The position numbers and the translations under genes were made by a program. From Clostridia bacterium (GTDB taxonomy: Bacteria > Bacillota_A > Clostridia > Christensenellales > Aristaeellaceae), in assembly GCA_017530275.1 (NCBI GenBank), contig JAFXMP010000218.1:1-31630 (forward strand): 31,630 bases of DNA, written 5' to 3'. The notes beneath the pieces were generated by a model. It was not told where the DNA came from and made no database searches. It was given only the letters and a program-made list of their open reading frames with translations. Shown in pieces: positions 15,301 to 22,872 of the stretch. How positions within the stretch are numbered: the first letter of the stretch is position 1; each line of letters starts with the position of its first letter.

Positions 15301-16731
15301 GGTGATTTCGGTGATCTTGGGGGGCAGCAGCATGCCGGGGTCGATCAGCTCCCCGTAGCTGTCCACCACCTGGCCGTTCATGAGCTTCACCGCGCCGATT
15401 TCGATGATGCGGTCCTTGGCGGTGTTGAGGCCCGTGGTTTCAAAGTCCAGCACGATCACGGGGGTGTCAATGGGCAAATCGCTGTCCCCGGTCACCACCT
15501 CGTCATCGTCGGTGAGATACCCTTCCACGCCGGGCAGCAGCTTGATATTGTTTTTCTTGGCTGCGCCGAAGGCTTCAGGGAAGGCCTGGGCCACGCCGTG
15601 GTCCGTAATGGCGATGGCTTCGTGACCCCACTTGGCCGCCCGTTCGATGAGGGCGGTGGCGGAGGCCACGGCGTCCATGTTGCTCATTTGGGTGTGCAGG
15701 TGCAGCTCGATGCGCTTTTCCTCCGCCGTGTCCATGCGCACGGGCAGGTCGCAGGCGGACATGTCCCGCACCATCACCACCGTTTCATGGGAAAACTTAT
15801 CGTACTGGGTGTCCCCCCGCACGATGATGCCTATGCCGGGCTTCACGGCCTTGACCACCTTTTTGACCGCTTCCCGTTCCTCGTCGGTGATGGGCGGCGC
15901 TTCCTCGTCCTTGCGGACCCGGGCGTGATAGCGCAGGAACGCCTTGCAGCGGATGGTGGAGGTGAAGTCCGTGACCAGGAAGGAGAGCAGCACCATTTCG
16001 CCGCCGGAAATCTCCTTATCCTCGGCGGACAATACTTTGCCCCGGATGACAACCAAGCCCGTGTCGTCGGTCAGTCCCTTGATGGGCTGGGGCGGATCGT
16101 TGATGGCACGGCCCTTGATGCGGTTATCCTTTTCCTTGGGTTCCTCCTTAGGGGCCTGCGCGGCGATTTCCTCATACCGCTGGGCCCGCTCGGCGGCCAC
16201 CCGATCCTGCTCCGCCCGCTCCTGCCGGAGCTCCATTAAGCGCTTTTCCTCGTCGCCGCACACCCGCAGACCCACTTCGGTATCTAGGCGGAACACGTCG
16301 TGGATCACCCCGGCCAACTGCTCCCGCACGCCCTGCTTTTCTAAGTAATGGGCGGAAAACTCGTCCGGCATTTCCAGGGTGACCCGGCCGTTGCCGGGAG
16401 CCCAGCGCATGTCAAATTCCCAGGACGCGGCGGCGGGATAATGGCGGATCAGGAAATGATTGAGGGGCGCGGAATATTTATCGGGATTCTCCAAAAACGC
16501 CTTCGCCAAAGAAGGGCTTGCCACCCGCAGGGAGAATTTCAGCCCCGGAAAGGCTTTGCTCAAGGCGTTCTTCATGATGAAAAAGCCCTTCTCCCCGATC
16601 AGCACGTCGGAGAGAAAGGAGAAATAGGCTTTGTTTTCGCTTTTGCAAAACCGCACCCGTTCAATGGCGATTTTGCCTTCCGTTTCCGGCAGCGCCTGGG
16701 TGACGCTGCGGAGCAATTCTTCGTAAGTCAT
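12400..16731 (-). CDS. polC: DNA polymerase III alpha subunit, Gram-positive PolC type
   Basis: This is the main replicative DNA polymerase with built-in proofreading. At 1443 residues it is close to the roughly 1437 of Bacillus PolC. In order it has the N-terminal domains (1-230), an OB fold (about 230-320), PHP part 1 with ELHLHTQMS (about 341), and the DnaQ-type exonuclease with LDFETTGLN (about 427). PHP part 2 follows, then a zinc site CETC...CPVC (about 912-950) and the palm with PDIDLNFSG (about 966). The ATG at 16731 (MTYEELLRS) has an AGGA site 7 nt upstream. An in-frame ATG 54 bp earlier lies at the edge of a repeat and is less likely. It is the last gene of the conserved frr-to-polC gene string. 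Confidence 0.96.
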   Translation of the reverse strand: MTYEELLRSVTQALPETEGKIAIERVRFCKSENKAYFSFLSDVLIGEKGFFIMKNALSKAFPGLKFSLRVASPSLAKAFLENPDKYSAPLNHFLIRHYPAAASWEFDMRWAPGNGRVTLEMPDEFSAHYLEKQGVREQLAGVIHDVFRLDTEVGLRVCGDEEKRLMELRQERAEQDRVAAERAQRYEEIAAQAPKEEPKEKDNRIKGRAINDPPQPIKGLTDDTGLVVIRGKVLSAEDKEISGGEMVLLSFLVTDFTSTIRCKAFLRYHARVRKDEEAPPITDEEREAVKKVVKAVKPGIGIIVRGDTQYDKFSHETVVMVRDMSACDLPVRMDTAEEKRIELHLHTQMSNMDAVASATALIERAAKWGHEAIAITDHGVAQAFPEAFGAAKKNNIKLLPGVEGYLTDDDEVVTGDSDLPIDTPVIVLDFETTGLNTAKDRIIEIGAVKLMNGQVVDSYGELIDPGMLLPPKITEITHITDQMLRGQPTIAEAMPKLLAFMDGCPIAAHNAKFDCAVLDSELKRLGMTYDVPHLDTLTLARKLYPELKTHKLGSVCKRLGVSLKDAHRAVNDAAATAQCLARMIEDAKKKGAEKLRDLNDVSTGYTLGNSWHIVLLAATQDGMTNLNHMISESHLKYFRRKPHIPRAVLQKYREGVIVGSACESGELYSAMVDGASDEKLGKIARFYDYLEIQPIGNNEFLIRDGRVASEDDLREYNRRIVRLGEKLGLPVCATGDVHFLDPEDAVFRSIIQAGQGFSDADHQPPLYFKTTDEMLKEFSYLGKEKAYEVVIKNPKMIASRVGEVRLFPKHPEGKTTFSPFWPEAEDDIKNLTYGTAHRLYGDELPDIVQKRIDKELSAIVGYGYCTLYSIAQKLVKKSLADGYVVGSRGSVGSSFVAFLTGITEINSLPPHYRCETCRKADFDIPPQYTIGVDLPDKKCPVCGNPLVKDGFDIPFEAFLGFKGDKVPDIDLNFSGEYQPTAHNYVKELFGPEYVFRAGTIGTLAEKTAYGYVLKYLEERNMTVSDAEKERLAAGCVGVKRTTGQHPAGMVVLPKEYDICQFTAVQHPADDVESETVTTHYDFGSMHDILVKLDILGHDDPTMLHMLEELTGVNFRKIPLDDKGVMSLFSSPKALGVTPEEIGCNTGTFGVPEMGTAFVRQMLEDTHPTTMQELIRISGLSHGTDVWLGNAKDLIDKGIVPLSQCLCTREDIMNQLMQMGIPAKTAFDTMESVRKGKGLKPEWVDAMREHNVPAWFEDSCRKIKYMFPKGHAAAYVTMALRVAYYKVYYPQAYYAAYFTIRGDGFDACTMILPIDQLRQKLKEAYQADQEKKTTAKDKDAITAMELVLEMMARGYYFLPADLYKSEVKRFIPEGDRGLRVPFTALGGLGEAAAQGIVEARSEPFISVEDLKNRGKVSSAVCDLLREHGCLKDLAETNQVTLFQL

Positions 16732-16785
16732 AAACGCATCCTGTTTTCTTGATTTCAGTAAATTGGAATTTGGCGAAGGATACAT

Positions 16786-16838
16786 TTGAGGCTCTCCGCC
16801 CCCAACCCCCCGACCAAAGGTCTTCGACCTCTGGACAC
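16786..16838 (-). repeat. Two-hairpin covarying repeat, copy 2 (5' side of polC)
   Basis: Read on the minus strand, hairpin 1 pairs CCAGAGGTC (16834-16826) with GACCTTTGG (16822-16814), and hairpin 2 pairs TTGGGG (16805-16800) with CCTCAA (16791-16786). Both imperfect positions become G-U wobbles on this strand only. Stem sequences differ from copies 1 and 3 but pairing is kept. It lies about 55 bp upstream of the chosen polC start. Confidence 0.6.
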
Positions 16839-16911
16839 CAATAGGCGAAAAGACTTGGATGAAAAAACGGACACCTTCCGCCTGTCGCGCTGGGGCTTGT
16901 GAAAGTTAGAG

Positions 16912-17039
16912 GCTTCTGGCCCATAGAAAGCCGGGAAAATCCTAAGGGGAAAGCGAGCTTTCCCCTAAAGGATTATTCCCCGGCTTTCCCCGGATGCTTT
17001 GCATCCGGGTTGGCGTCCTTCGGACGCCGGGCCAGAAGC
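16912..17039. other. Four-way-junction palindromic element in the ispG-polC gap
   Basis: An 11-bp outer stem (16912-16922 with 17029-17039) encloses three hairpins with almost no unpaired junction bases. Hairpin a (16927-16987) has stems of 9, 5 and 9 bp with a 4-nt loop. Hairpin b is a perfect 9-bp stem (16989-16997 with 17001-17009) with a 3-nt loop. Hairpin c is a perfect 7-bp stem (17012-17018 with 17022-17028) with a 3-nt loop. The linkers are 4, 1, 2 and 0 nt. The structure can form on either strand. It could be a structured RNA in the ispG-polC transcript, or a DNA cruciform or non-autonomous mobile element. No gene overlaps it. Confidence 0.6.
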
Positions 17040-17120
17040 ACAAGGTCGTCAAGTCAGGCCGTTCTTTTCATGCAGCGGTGGGAATTTATTTTCTTTTCGC
17101 GTCAAGCCATATCCGCAAGC

Positions 17121-17177
17121 GAGGGTGCAGGGGATCATCCCCTGCCGCGGGGTCTGGGGCCGCGGAGGCCCCAGAGT
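17121..17177 (+). repeat. Two-hairpin covarying repeat, copy 3 (3' side of ispG)
   Basis: Hairpin 1 pairs GCAGGGGA (17127-17134) with TCCCCTGC (17138-17145). Hairpin 2 pairs TCTGGGGCC (17153-17161) with GGCCCCAGA (17167-17175). The element starts with GAGGGT, like copy 1. It lies about 25 bp beyond the ispG stop and may act as a transcription or processing barrier between ispG and polC. Confidence 0.65.
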
Positions 17178-17200
17178 TCCTCATCCCCGTCAAATCCCAA

Positions 17201-18262
17201 TTATTCTTTCGTTCCTGAAAGCCTGAGGTATTCCCGCACCGCCTGCACGAAGCCTTCCGCTAAATCGCCGGTGAGCTTTTTCACGGGCTTGCCGTGGATG
17301 AACAGTTCGCCGCAGTCCTTGCCGCCGCACAGGGCGATATCGGCGTCCCGGGCCTCGCCGGGGCCGTTGACCACGCAGCCCATGACGGCAACCGTAACGG
17401 GCAGGTCCACGTCGGCGAATTCTTTGGTCACCCGCTGGGCAATGCCCATTACGTTGATCTGGGTGCGCCCGCAGGTGGGGCAGGACACGAACCGGATGCC
17501 CATGCGCAGGCCCAGGGCCCGCAAAATCTCCAGGGCGGCTCTCGGTTCGTCCACCGGGTCGCTGGTGAGGGAAACGCGGATGGTGTCGCCGATGCCGTCC
17601 AGCAGCAGGGCCCCGATGCCGATGGCGCTTTTTACCGTGCCCTGGCCCGGAAGGCCCGCTTCGGTCACGCCTACATGCAGGGGATAATCGCATACCTTGT
17701 GCATGAGCCTGTACGCCTCCACGGTTGTGGGCACGTCGCTGGCTTTTAGGGAAATCACGATGTCGTCAAAGTTTGCTTCTTCCAGCAGCTTCACATGCCG
17801 AAGGGCGCTGTCCACCATGCCCTGGGGGGTGAGTCCGCCGTATTGCGCTATAATGTCCTTTTCCAGGGAACCGGCGTTGACCCCGATGCGGATGGGTACA
17901 TGATGCATTTTGGCACAGTCCGCCACCCTCCGCACTTTTTCCGCGCTCCCGATGTTGCCGGGGTTGATGCGCATTTTGTGTATACCGTTTTCCATGGAAG
18001 CGATGGCTAAGGTGTGGTCAAAATGAATGTCCGCCACCAGCGGCACCGGGCTTTGATCCACCAGCCGCCTAACCGCCCCGGCGCACGCTCGGTCGTACAC
18101 CGAAACGCGCACCAGATCACACCCTGCCGCCGCCAATCGTTTGATCTGATCCAGGGTGGCGGGCACGTCCCGGGTGTCCGTATTGGTCATGGATTGAATG
18201 GAAACAGGCGCGCCGCCGCCGATGAGCACGCTGCCCGCCTTGACCTGTTTTGCTGCGCCCAT
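17201..18262 (-). CDS. ispG: 4-hydroxy-3-methylbut-2-enyl diphosphate synthase IspG (GcpE)
   Basis: This iron-sulfur enzyme of the MEP isoprenoid pathway converts methylerythritol cyclodiphosphate to HMBPP. At 353 residues it is the short bacterial form with a TIM barrel and a C-terminal cluster domain. The [4Fe-4S] ligands are visible as CPTCGR (Cys261, Cys264), MGCVVNGPGEA (Cys296) and Glu303. The N-terminal VSIQSMTNTDTRD is a family signature. GGAGGAAAAAATA precedes the ATG. It lies between the inserted DUF2442 gene and polC in the conserved cluster. Confidence 0.96.
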   Translation of the reverse strand: MGAAKQVKAGSVLIGGGAPVSIQSMTNTDTRDVPATLDQIKRLAAAGCDLVRVSVYDRACAGAVRRLVDQSPVPLVADIHFDHTLAIASMENGIHKMRINPGNIGSAEKVRRVADCAKMHHVPIRIGVNAGSLEKDIIAQYGGLTPQGMVDSALRHVKLLEEANFDDIVISLKASDVPTTVEAYRLMHKVCDYPLHVGVTEAGLPGQGTVKSAIGIGALLLDGIGDTIRVSLTSDPVDEPRAALEILRALGLRMGIRFVSCPTCGRTQINVMGIAQRVTKEFADVDLPVTVAVMGCVVNGPGEARDADIALCGGKDCGELFIHGKPVKKLTGDLAEGFVQAVREYLRLSGTKE

Positions 18263-18305
18263 TATTTTTTCCTCCGTGGTTTTTCCATTGTGTATTCCTG
18301 TCTGC

Positions 18306-18602
18306 TTATATCACCATTTCACTGTACGCATAGCTGTTGGCGTACATGGTTTCCGGCGCGATATCGATTGCTCCGTCCATCCAAGTGACAACGCCATGAT
18401 CTACCTTGGCGGCTTTAAAAACCTGTTCATCCTTCAACGCCTGAAATGCTGGATACTGGAGCAGTTTCGTCGCGTCATAGAGCCGCCGTTCGCCAGACGC
18501 GAAGGTAACGAGCATGACAAAATCATCCAGCGGTTTGATAGCAATAACCTGCATATCTTGCAGATTTGTTCCCGCATATGCGATCCCATTCAGAACATAC
18601 AT
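18306..18602 (-). CDS. DUF2442-family small protein
   Basis: The 98-residue protein has the pattern of DUF2442 proteins. A beta-rich core AIKPLDDFVMLVTFASGERR is followed by LYDATKLLQYPAFQALKDEQ, then a region around HGVVTWMDGAIDIAPETMY. It lies 13 bp downstream of a DUF4160 gene, a pairing often seen and sometimes suggested to be toxin-antitoxin-like, though the function is not established. A longer reading frame upstream (to 18692) overlaps the DUF4160 gene and is rejected, because the ATG at 18602 follows an AAGGGGG site. Confidence 0.8.
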   Translation of the reverse strand: MYVLNGIAYAGTNLQDMQVIAIKPLDDFVMLVTFASGERRLYDATKLLQYPAFQALKDEQVFKAAKVDHGVVTWMDGAIDIAPETMYANSYAYSEMVI

Positions 18603-18615
18603 CCTGCAAGCCCCC

Positions 18616-18882
18616 TTATTCCAGCGGTTTGATTTTGCTGAACGCCTCACCGCGCACAGCCTTGTTCCACGCGGCATAAGCTTCTTCCTCATGCAGTGCG
18701 AGCCAGCCGATGACCATTTTCAGCTGTTTTACCGGCAAAGAGCCGGCCAGCAATTCCCCATCAATGCCAATCGACGCCTGATATTCTCCATAATAAACAT
18801 GCACATGCGGTTTATTATGCTGAACTGTATCATTGAACAGCATCTTCACAATGATTCCCGAAAAACGGCTCAGCTCAGGCAT
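18616..18882 (-). CDS. DUF4160-family small protein
   Basis: With the ATG at 18882 the protein is 88 residues and begins MPELSRFSGIIVKMLFND, the typical DUF4160 start. It continues with KPHVHVYYGEYQASIGI, the family's histidine-containing HxHV-x-YGE core. An upstream TTG (18903) would add seven residues, but the family pattern favours the ATG. It pairs with the DUF2442 gene directly downstream. The pair sits between rseP and ispG, which are normally adjacent. Confidence 0.82.
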   Translation of the reverse strand: MPELSRFSGIIVKMLFNDTVQHNKPHVHVYYGEYQASIGIDGELLAGSLPVKQLKMVIGWLALHEEEAYAAWNKAVRGEAFSKIKPLE

Positions 18883-18915
18883 TGTTTTCACATCCTTGTT
18901 CAAAATCAGCCGGGA

Positions 18916-20034
18916 CTACCTGAAAATATTCAGTACGTCCTTGCACGTCATCACAATCATCAGGCCGAACAGCAGTACATACCCCGCCGTATGCACGTAG
19001 GCCTCCACCTTCTGGGGCACGGGCTTGCGGCGGATGGCCTCGATGAGCAGGAACACCAGACGGCTGCCGTCCAGGCCGGGAATGGGGATCAGGTTGAACA
19101 GGCCTAAGTTCACGGAGATCATCACCAGCAGCTGGCCATAGGTGAGGAACGCCTCCTGGGCGGATTCCGCGGCGGAGCGCTGGGTTTCCTCGGCGATCAG
19201 CTTCACGATGCCCACCGGGCCGGAGGTCTGCTCCAGCCCCGCGCCGGTGGTGACCAGATTCCGCAGCGCCTCCACGATAGCCCCGGCCGCACGCACGCAG
19301 TAATCCGCGCCCAATTCCACTGCCCGGAACACGCTCACGGAGGAATACACCGGCACATACCCGGGGTTCAGGCTCACGCCCATGAGATAGCGCTTTTCCG
19401 CTTCGTTGTACCGGGGCGCAATCTGCACGGTCAGCGTATCTTCTCCCCTGCGCACCCCCAGCGTCAGCGGTTCCCCGCCTTCCTCATAGGCATTGATCAG
19501 CACGGTCAGGTTCCAGGCCGTTCCGTCCTCAGTAACGCCCACAGCGCTCTGGCCGTTCACCGTTTCCAGGCTGTCGCCGGGCAATATGCCCGCCTGCTCC
19601 GCCGGGCTGCCCGCTTCCACGGATACGACCTGCGGCGCGATGAAATGCCCTTCTGTGGCCTCGCCCACCACGCCGTACAGCGCCGACGCCACGATCAGCG
19701 CCAGCACGAAATTCATGGCGGGACCCATGAAAATGGTGATCATCCGCCGCCACGGGGCGAACTTGCCGATGGAACGGGGGTCCTCCTTCGCTTCCTTGCC
19801 CTCGGTGTCGTCCTCGCCGTAAAACATGCAGTAGCCCCCGGCGGGGATCAGCCGCAGGGAAAACTGCGTTTCATGCTTTTTCCGCTTCCAGGACAGGAGC
19901 TTGGGCCCCATGCCGATGGAAAACTCCTTCACCGGGATGCCCGTCAGCCGGGCCGCGAAAAAATGCCCCGCTTCGTGCACCGTCACCATCACGCCCAACA
20001 TCACGATGGCGGCCAAAACATAAAGGACTGTCAT
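18916..20034 (-). CDS. rseP: Site-2 membrane zinc metalloprotease RseP/RasP
   Basis: This intramembrane protease cleaves anti-sigma factors and signal-peptide remnants. The 372-residue protein starts with a membrane segment bearing the zinc motif HEAGH (20-24). It has a PDZ domain (about 130-200, with SPAEQAGILPGDSLETVNG) and a C-terminal membrane helix with NLIPIPGLDGSR, the third zinc ligand motif. No ribosome binding site is visible before the ATG; instead a 16-bp hairpin ends 16 nt upstream, so initiation may be weak or regulated. It is part of the frr-to-polC gene string, downstream of dxr. Confidence 0.94.
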   Translation of the reverse strand: MTVLYVLAAIVMLGVMVTVHEAGHFFAARLTGIPVKEFSIGMGPKLLSWKRKKHETQFSLRLIPAGGYCMFYGEDDTEGKEAKEDPRSIGKFAPWRRMITIFMGPAMNFVLALIVASALYGVVGEATEGHFIAPQVVSVEAGSPAEQAGILPGDSLETVNGQSAVGVTEDGTAWNLTVLINAYEEGGEPLTLGVRRGEDTLTVQIAPRYNEAEKRYLMGVSLNPGYVPVYSSVSVFRAVELGADYCVRAAGAIVEALRNLVTTGAGLEQTSGPVGIVKLIAEETQRSAAESAQEAFLTYGQLLVMISVNLGLFNLIPIPGLDGSRLVFLLIEAIRRKPVPQKVEAYVHTAGYVLLFGLMIVMTCKDVLNIFR

Positions 20035-20050
20035 TGGATGATTTATCTGA

Positions 20051-20083
20051 GGGAAACCCGCTTTTTGAAAAAGCGAGTTTCCC
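20051..20083 (-). promoter_or_regulatory. Strong hairpin directly upstream of rseP
   Basis: A 16-bp stem with one G-U wobble on the minus transcript (20068-20083 with 20051-20066) lies between the dxr stop and the rseP ATG. No T run follows, so it is not a normal terminator. It occupies the place where a ribosome binding site would be expected, and none is visible. Confidence 0.5.
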
Positions 20084-20182
20084 CCAAGCCCCCTTCCTGA
20101 AAAACTCCCCGGGAATGGTCCATATTATCTAAAACCGGCTTGCATCCCCGTGTAACGAAAAATATTATATGAAATGGACATC

Positions 20183-21325
20183 TCAGCCATGCAGCAGCGT
20201 CCTTGCGGTTTCCCTCGCCAGGGCGTCGGCCCGGTCGATATCCTCCAGATCCCGTGCGGGCAGGCCGCTGTGCTTTTGCAGCGCGGTTTCCACGATTTCG
20301 GGGATGCGGCCGAAGGGGATTTCCCCCCGCAGGAAGGCATAGCAGGCTTCCTCGTTGGCGGCGTTCAGCACGCAGCAGGCCGCGCCGCCCTGCGCCAGCG
20401 CTTCATACGCCATGCGAATGGCCGGGAATTTTTCCGGGTCAGGACGCTCAAAGGTCAGTTGGCCCACAGCAAATAAATCCAGGGGCCTGCTGCCCGTTTC
20501 CAGCCGTTCCGGGTACGTCATGGCATACAGAATGGGCAGGCGCATATCCGGCACGCCCATTTGGGCGATGACCGCCCCATCCTTAAATTCCACGGCGGAA
20601 TGGACGATGCTCTGGGGATGCACAACGACCTGGATTTGTTCCGGCTTCGCGCCGAACAGCCATTTGGCCTCGATGATTTCCAACGCCTTATTGAACATAG
20701 ACGCGGAATCAATGGTGATTTTCGCGCCCATATTCCAGGTGGGATGGCCCAGCGCCTGCTCCACGGTGGCGATGCGGATGCGCTCCTTTTCCCAGGTACG
20801 GAAGGGCCCGCCGGAGGCTGTCAGCAGGATTTTTTCATATTTATTGGGTCCCGCCCCCTGCAGGCACTGGAAAATGGCGCTGTGCTCGCTGTCCACGGGC
20901 AATAGTGTGCCCTTTGGACAGGCGTTCATCACCATTTCGCCTCCGGCCACCAGGGTTTCCTTATTGGCCAGCAGCACCCGCTTGCCCGTCTGCCGGGCGG
21001 CCATGACGGATTTAAGCCCCACCATGCCCACCACAGCGGCCAGCACATCCTGCCCATCGGCCTCCCGCGCCACCTCTTCCAGCGCCTGGGGGCCGAAGCG
21101 GAATTCGCAGAAGGATAGATCGGCAGGGATTTCCACCGGTTCCGAAATGCCTGTCAGCGCCGCCAGCCTTGGCCGCAGCGTCCGCACCTGCTCGAACAGC
21201 AGCGCCGCGTTTTTGTGGGCGGTGAGCGCCGTTACAAAAAAGCGGTCGGGATGCAGCCCGATCACTTCAATGGCCTGTTTGCCGATGGAACCGGTGCTGC
21301 CTAAAATGGCGATTCCGCGTTTCAT
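20183..21325 (-). CDS. dxr: 1-deoxy-D-xylulose 5-phosphate reductoisomerase
   Basis: This is the committed enzyme of the MEP pathway, making 2-C-methylerythritol 4-phosphate with NADPH and a divalent metal. The 380-residue protein has the NADPH loop GSTGSIG (9-15), LLANKETLVAGGE, and the metal and substrate motif PVDSEHSAIFQ. ASGGPFR and the flexible-loop region HPTWNMGAKITIDSASMFNK are also present. GGAG precedes the ATG at 8 nt. The gap to cdsA is only 15 bp, so the two are co-transcribed. It supplies precursors for undecaprenyl phosphate made by UppS in the same operon. Confidence 0.96.
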   Translation of the reverse strand: MKRGIAILGSTGSIGKQAIEVIGLHPDRFFVTALTAHKNAALLFEQVRTLRPRLAALTGISEPVEIPADLSFCEFRFGPQALEEVAREADGQDVLAAVVGMVGLKSVMAARQTGKRVLLANKETLVAGGEMVMNACPKGTLLPVDSEHSAIFQCLQGAGPNKYEKILLTASGGPFRTWEKERIRIATVEQALGHPTWNMGAKITIDSASMFNKALEIIEAKWLFGAKPEQIQVVVHPQSIVHSAVEFKDGAVIAQMGVPDMRLPILYAMTYPERLETGSRPLDLFAVGQLTFERPDPEKFPAIRMAYEALAQGGAACCVLNAANEEACYAFLRGEIPFGRIPEIVETALQKHSGLPARDLEDIDRADALARETARTLLHG

Positions 21326-21340
21326 GACATCCGCTCCATT

Positions 21341-22162
21341 CTACGCCGCCGTGAACACGCCCGCGGCCAAATTATAGTATACATAGATAATGATCGCCGT
21401 CCAGTATACGCTGTCCAGCCGGTCCATCATACCGCCGTGGCCGGGAATAATGTTGCTGTAATCCTTGATGCCGCAGTGGCGCTTCACCAGGGAAGCGAAC
21501 AGATCGCCCATTTGCCCTGCTACGCCGCCCAGCAATCCCAGCACGAGGAAATGCCACAGGGGCGGGACTTGAATGAAAGCGGAGAAAACGCCCGCCGTCA
21601 CCAGCGCCCAAATCACGCTGCCAATGAGGCCCGCCGCCGCGCCCTCGATGGATTTATTGGGGCTCACGGCGGGGCACAGCTTCCGCTTGCCAAAACGGCT
21701 GCCGAGAAAATAGGCCATGGTGTCTCCCAGCAGGGGCACGCCGAAAACCAGCAGCAGCAGCATGGACTGGTTCAACTGTCCCGGCGCTTTCTGCAGGCCT
21801 AACATGCACAGGCCCGGCAGCATCACGCTCACCAGCGGCATGCAGGACACCATGATATCCTCTAATTTGGGTTCCTTGCGGAAAATCACCGTCATGGAAA
21901 TGAGCATGAACGCGCCGCCCACCAGCGGCATCATCAGCGCCACGCTGCCGAAGTAATAATACAGGGGAATGGACAGGACGAAGCAAAGCCAGCAGGGCCA
22001 CTGCACAGGATCATGCCCCGCCTGTACCGTGGCTTTGATCATTTCATAGAAAGACAGGCAAGTGGTGATCATACAGGGCACGGCAAACCACAGGCCCCCT
22101 CCCCACAGGGCGAGAAACAGCACAGCGGTCAAAGCAAGGCCTGTAATCGTTCGCTTGATCAT
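21341..22162 (-). CDS. cdsA: Phosphatidate cytidylyltransferase CdsA
   Basis: This membrane enzyme makes CDP-diacylglycerol for phospholipid synthesis. The 273-residue protein has about seven to eight membrane segments. It carries the family signature as SRFGKRKLCPAVSPNKSIEG followed by KRHCGIKDYSN and GHGGMMDRLDS, with the conserved Asp residues. The ATG overlaps the uppS stop (ATGA, 4 bp). Order and overlap are typical of the conserved cluster. Confidence 0.95.
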   Translation of the reverse strand: MIKRTITGLALTAVLFLALWGGGLWFAVPCMITTCLSFYEMIKATVQAGHDPVQWPCWLCFVLSIPLYYYFGSVALMMPLVGGAFMLISMTVIFRKEPKLEDIMVSCMPLVSVMLPGLCMLGLQKAPGQLNQSMLLLLVFGVPLLGDTMAYFLGSRFGKRKLCPAVSPNKSIEGAAAGLIGSVIWALVTAGVFSAFIQVPPLWHFLVLGLLGGVAGQMGDLFASLVKRHCGIKDYSNIIPGHGGMMDRLDSVYWTAIIIYVYYNLAAGVFTAA

Positions 22163-22872
22163 GCGTTCCGTCCTCCAAATCGCCGGTCCCGATTTCCGAA
22201 GGCGGCCAGCGCTTCATGATAGGCGGCCAGATCAAAATCCGGCCACAGCACGGCGGGAAACTCAAATTCCGCGTAGGCGCACTGATACAAAAGGAAATTG
22301 CTCAATCGCATTTCCCCGCTGGTGCGGATCAAAAGGTCCACGTCCGGCAGGCCTTTGGTGTACAATTCATCCGCCAGGGCCTTTTCGTCGATGTCCTCCG
22401 GGCGTATCTCGCCTTTTACGGCCTTTTCCGCTAAAGCGCGCGCCGCCCGCGCCAGTTCCGCCCGGCCGCCGTAGTTGACGGCGATGTTCAGCTTGAGGCC
22501 CTTATTATTCTTCGTTCTCTCCTCGGCCTTGATCAGAGCCTGGCGCTGCTTTTCGGGCATCCCGTCCTTATCGCCTAAGATGCGGATGCACACGCGGTTT
22601 TCGTCCAGCTCGTCAATTTCTTTAGTAAAATATTCCAGAAGCAGCCCCATCAGGGCTTCCACCTCGTCCGGGGACCGCCGCCAGTTTTCCGTAGAAAAGG
22701 CGTACAGCGACAAGGCTTCGATGCCGATATCGCTGCTTTCCCGGATGATGGCGCGCAACGCCTCCACGCCTTTGCGATGGCCCAAAGCCACCCGCAGGGC
22801 ATGCTGTTTGGCCCAGCGGCCGTTTCCGTCCATGATGATGGCCACATGCCGGGGAAGGGAGGAAGTATTCAT
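22159..22872 (-). CDS. uppS: Isoprenyl (undecaprenyl) diphosphate synthase UppS
   Basis: This cis-prenyltransferase makes the C55 lipid carrier for cell-wall synthesis. At 237 residues it is typical in length. Motifs are VAIIMDGNGRWAKQ with the catalytic Asp (about residue 15), GHRKGVEAL, YAFSTENWRR, and DLLIRTSGEMRLSNF with the EFEFP end. AAAGGA precedes the ATG. It overlaps both neighbours by 4 bp: the small unknown gene upstream and cdsA downstream. Confidence 0.96.
   Translation of the reverse strand: MNTSSLPRHVAIIMDGNGRWAKQHALRVALGHRKGVEALRAIIRESSDIGIEALSLYAFSTENWRRSPDEVEALMGLLLEYFTKEIDELDENRVCIRILGDKDGMPEKQRQALIKAEERTKNNKGLKLNIAVNYGGRAELARAARALAEKAVKGEIRPEDIDEKALADELYTKGLPDVDLLIRTSGEMRLSNFLLYQCAYAEFEFPAVLWPDFDLAAYHEALAAFGNRDRRFGGRNA

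Noticed and set aside
14998..16239. 413-codon plus-strand ORF opposite polC
   Set aside because: It is a low-complexity Gly/Val/His/Asp-rich shadow of polC with no recognisable domain.
16732..16785. Upstream start of PolC (18 extra residues)
   Set aside because: The extension begins at the edge of a repeat element and does not resemble PolC N-termini. The ATG at 16731 starts the typical MTYEELL sequence.
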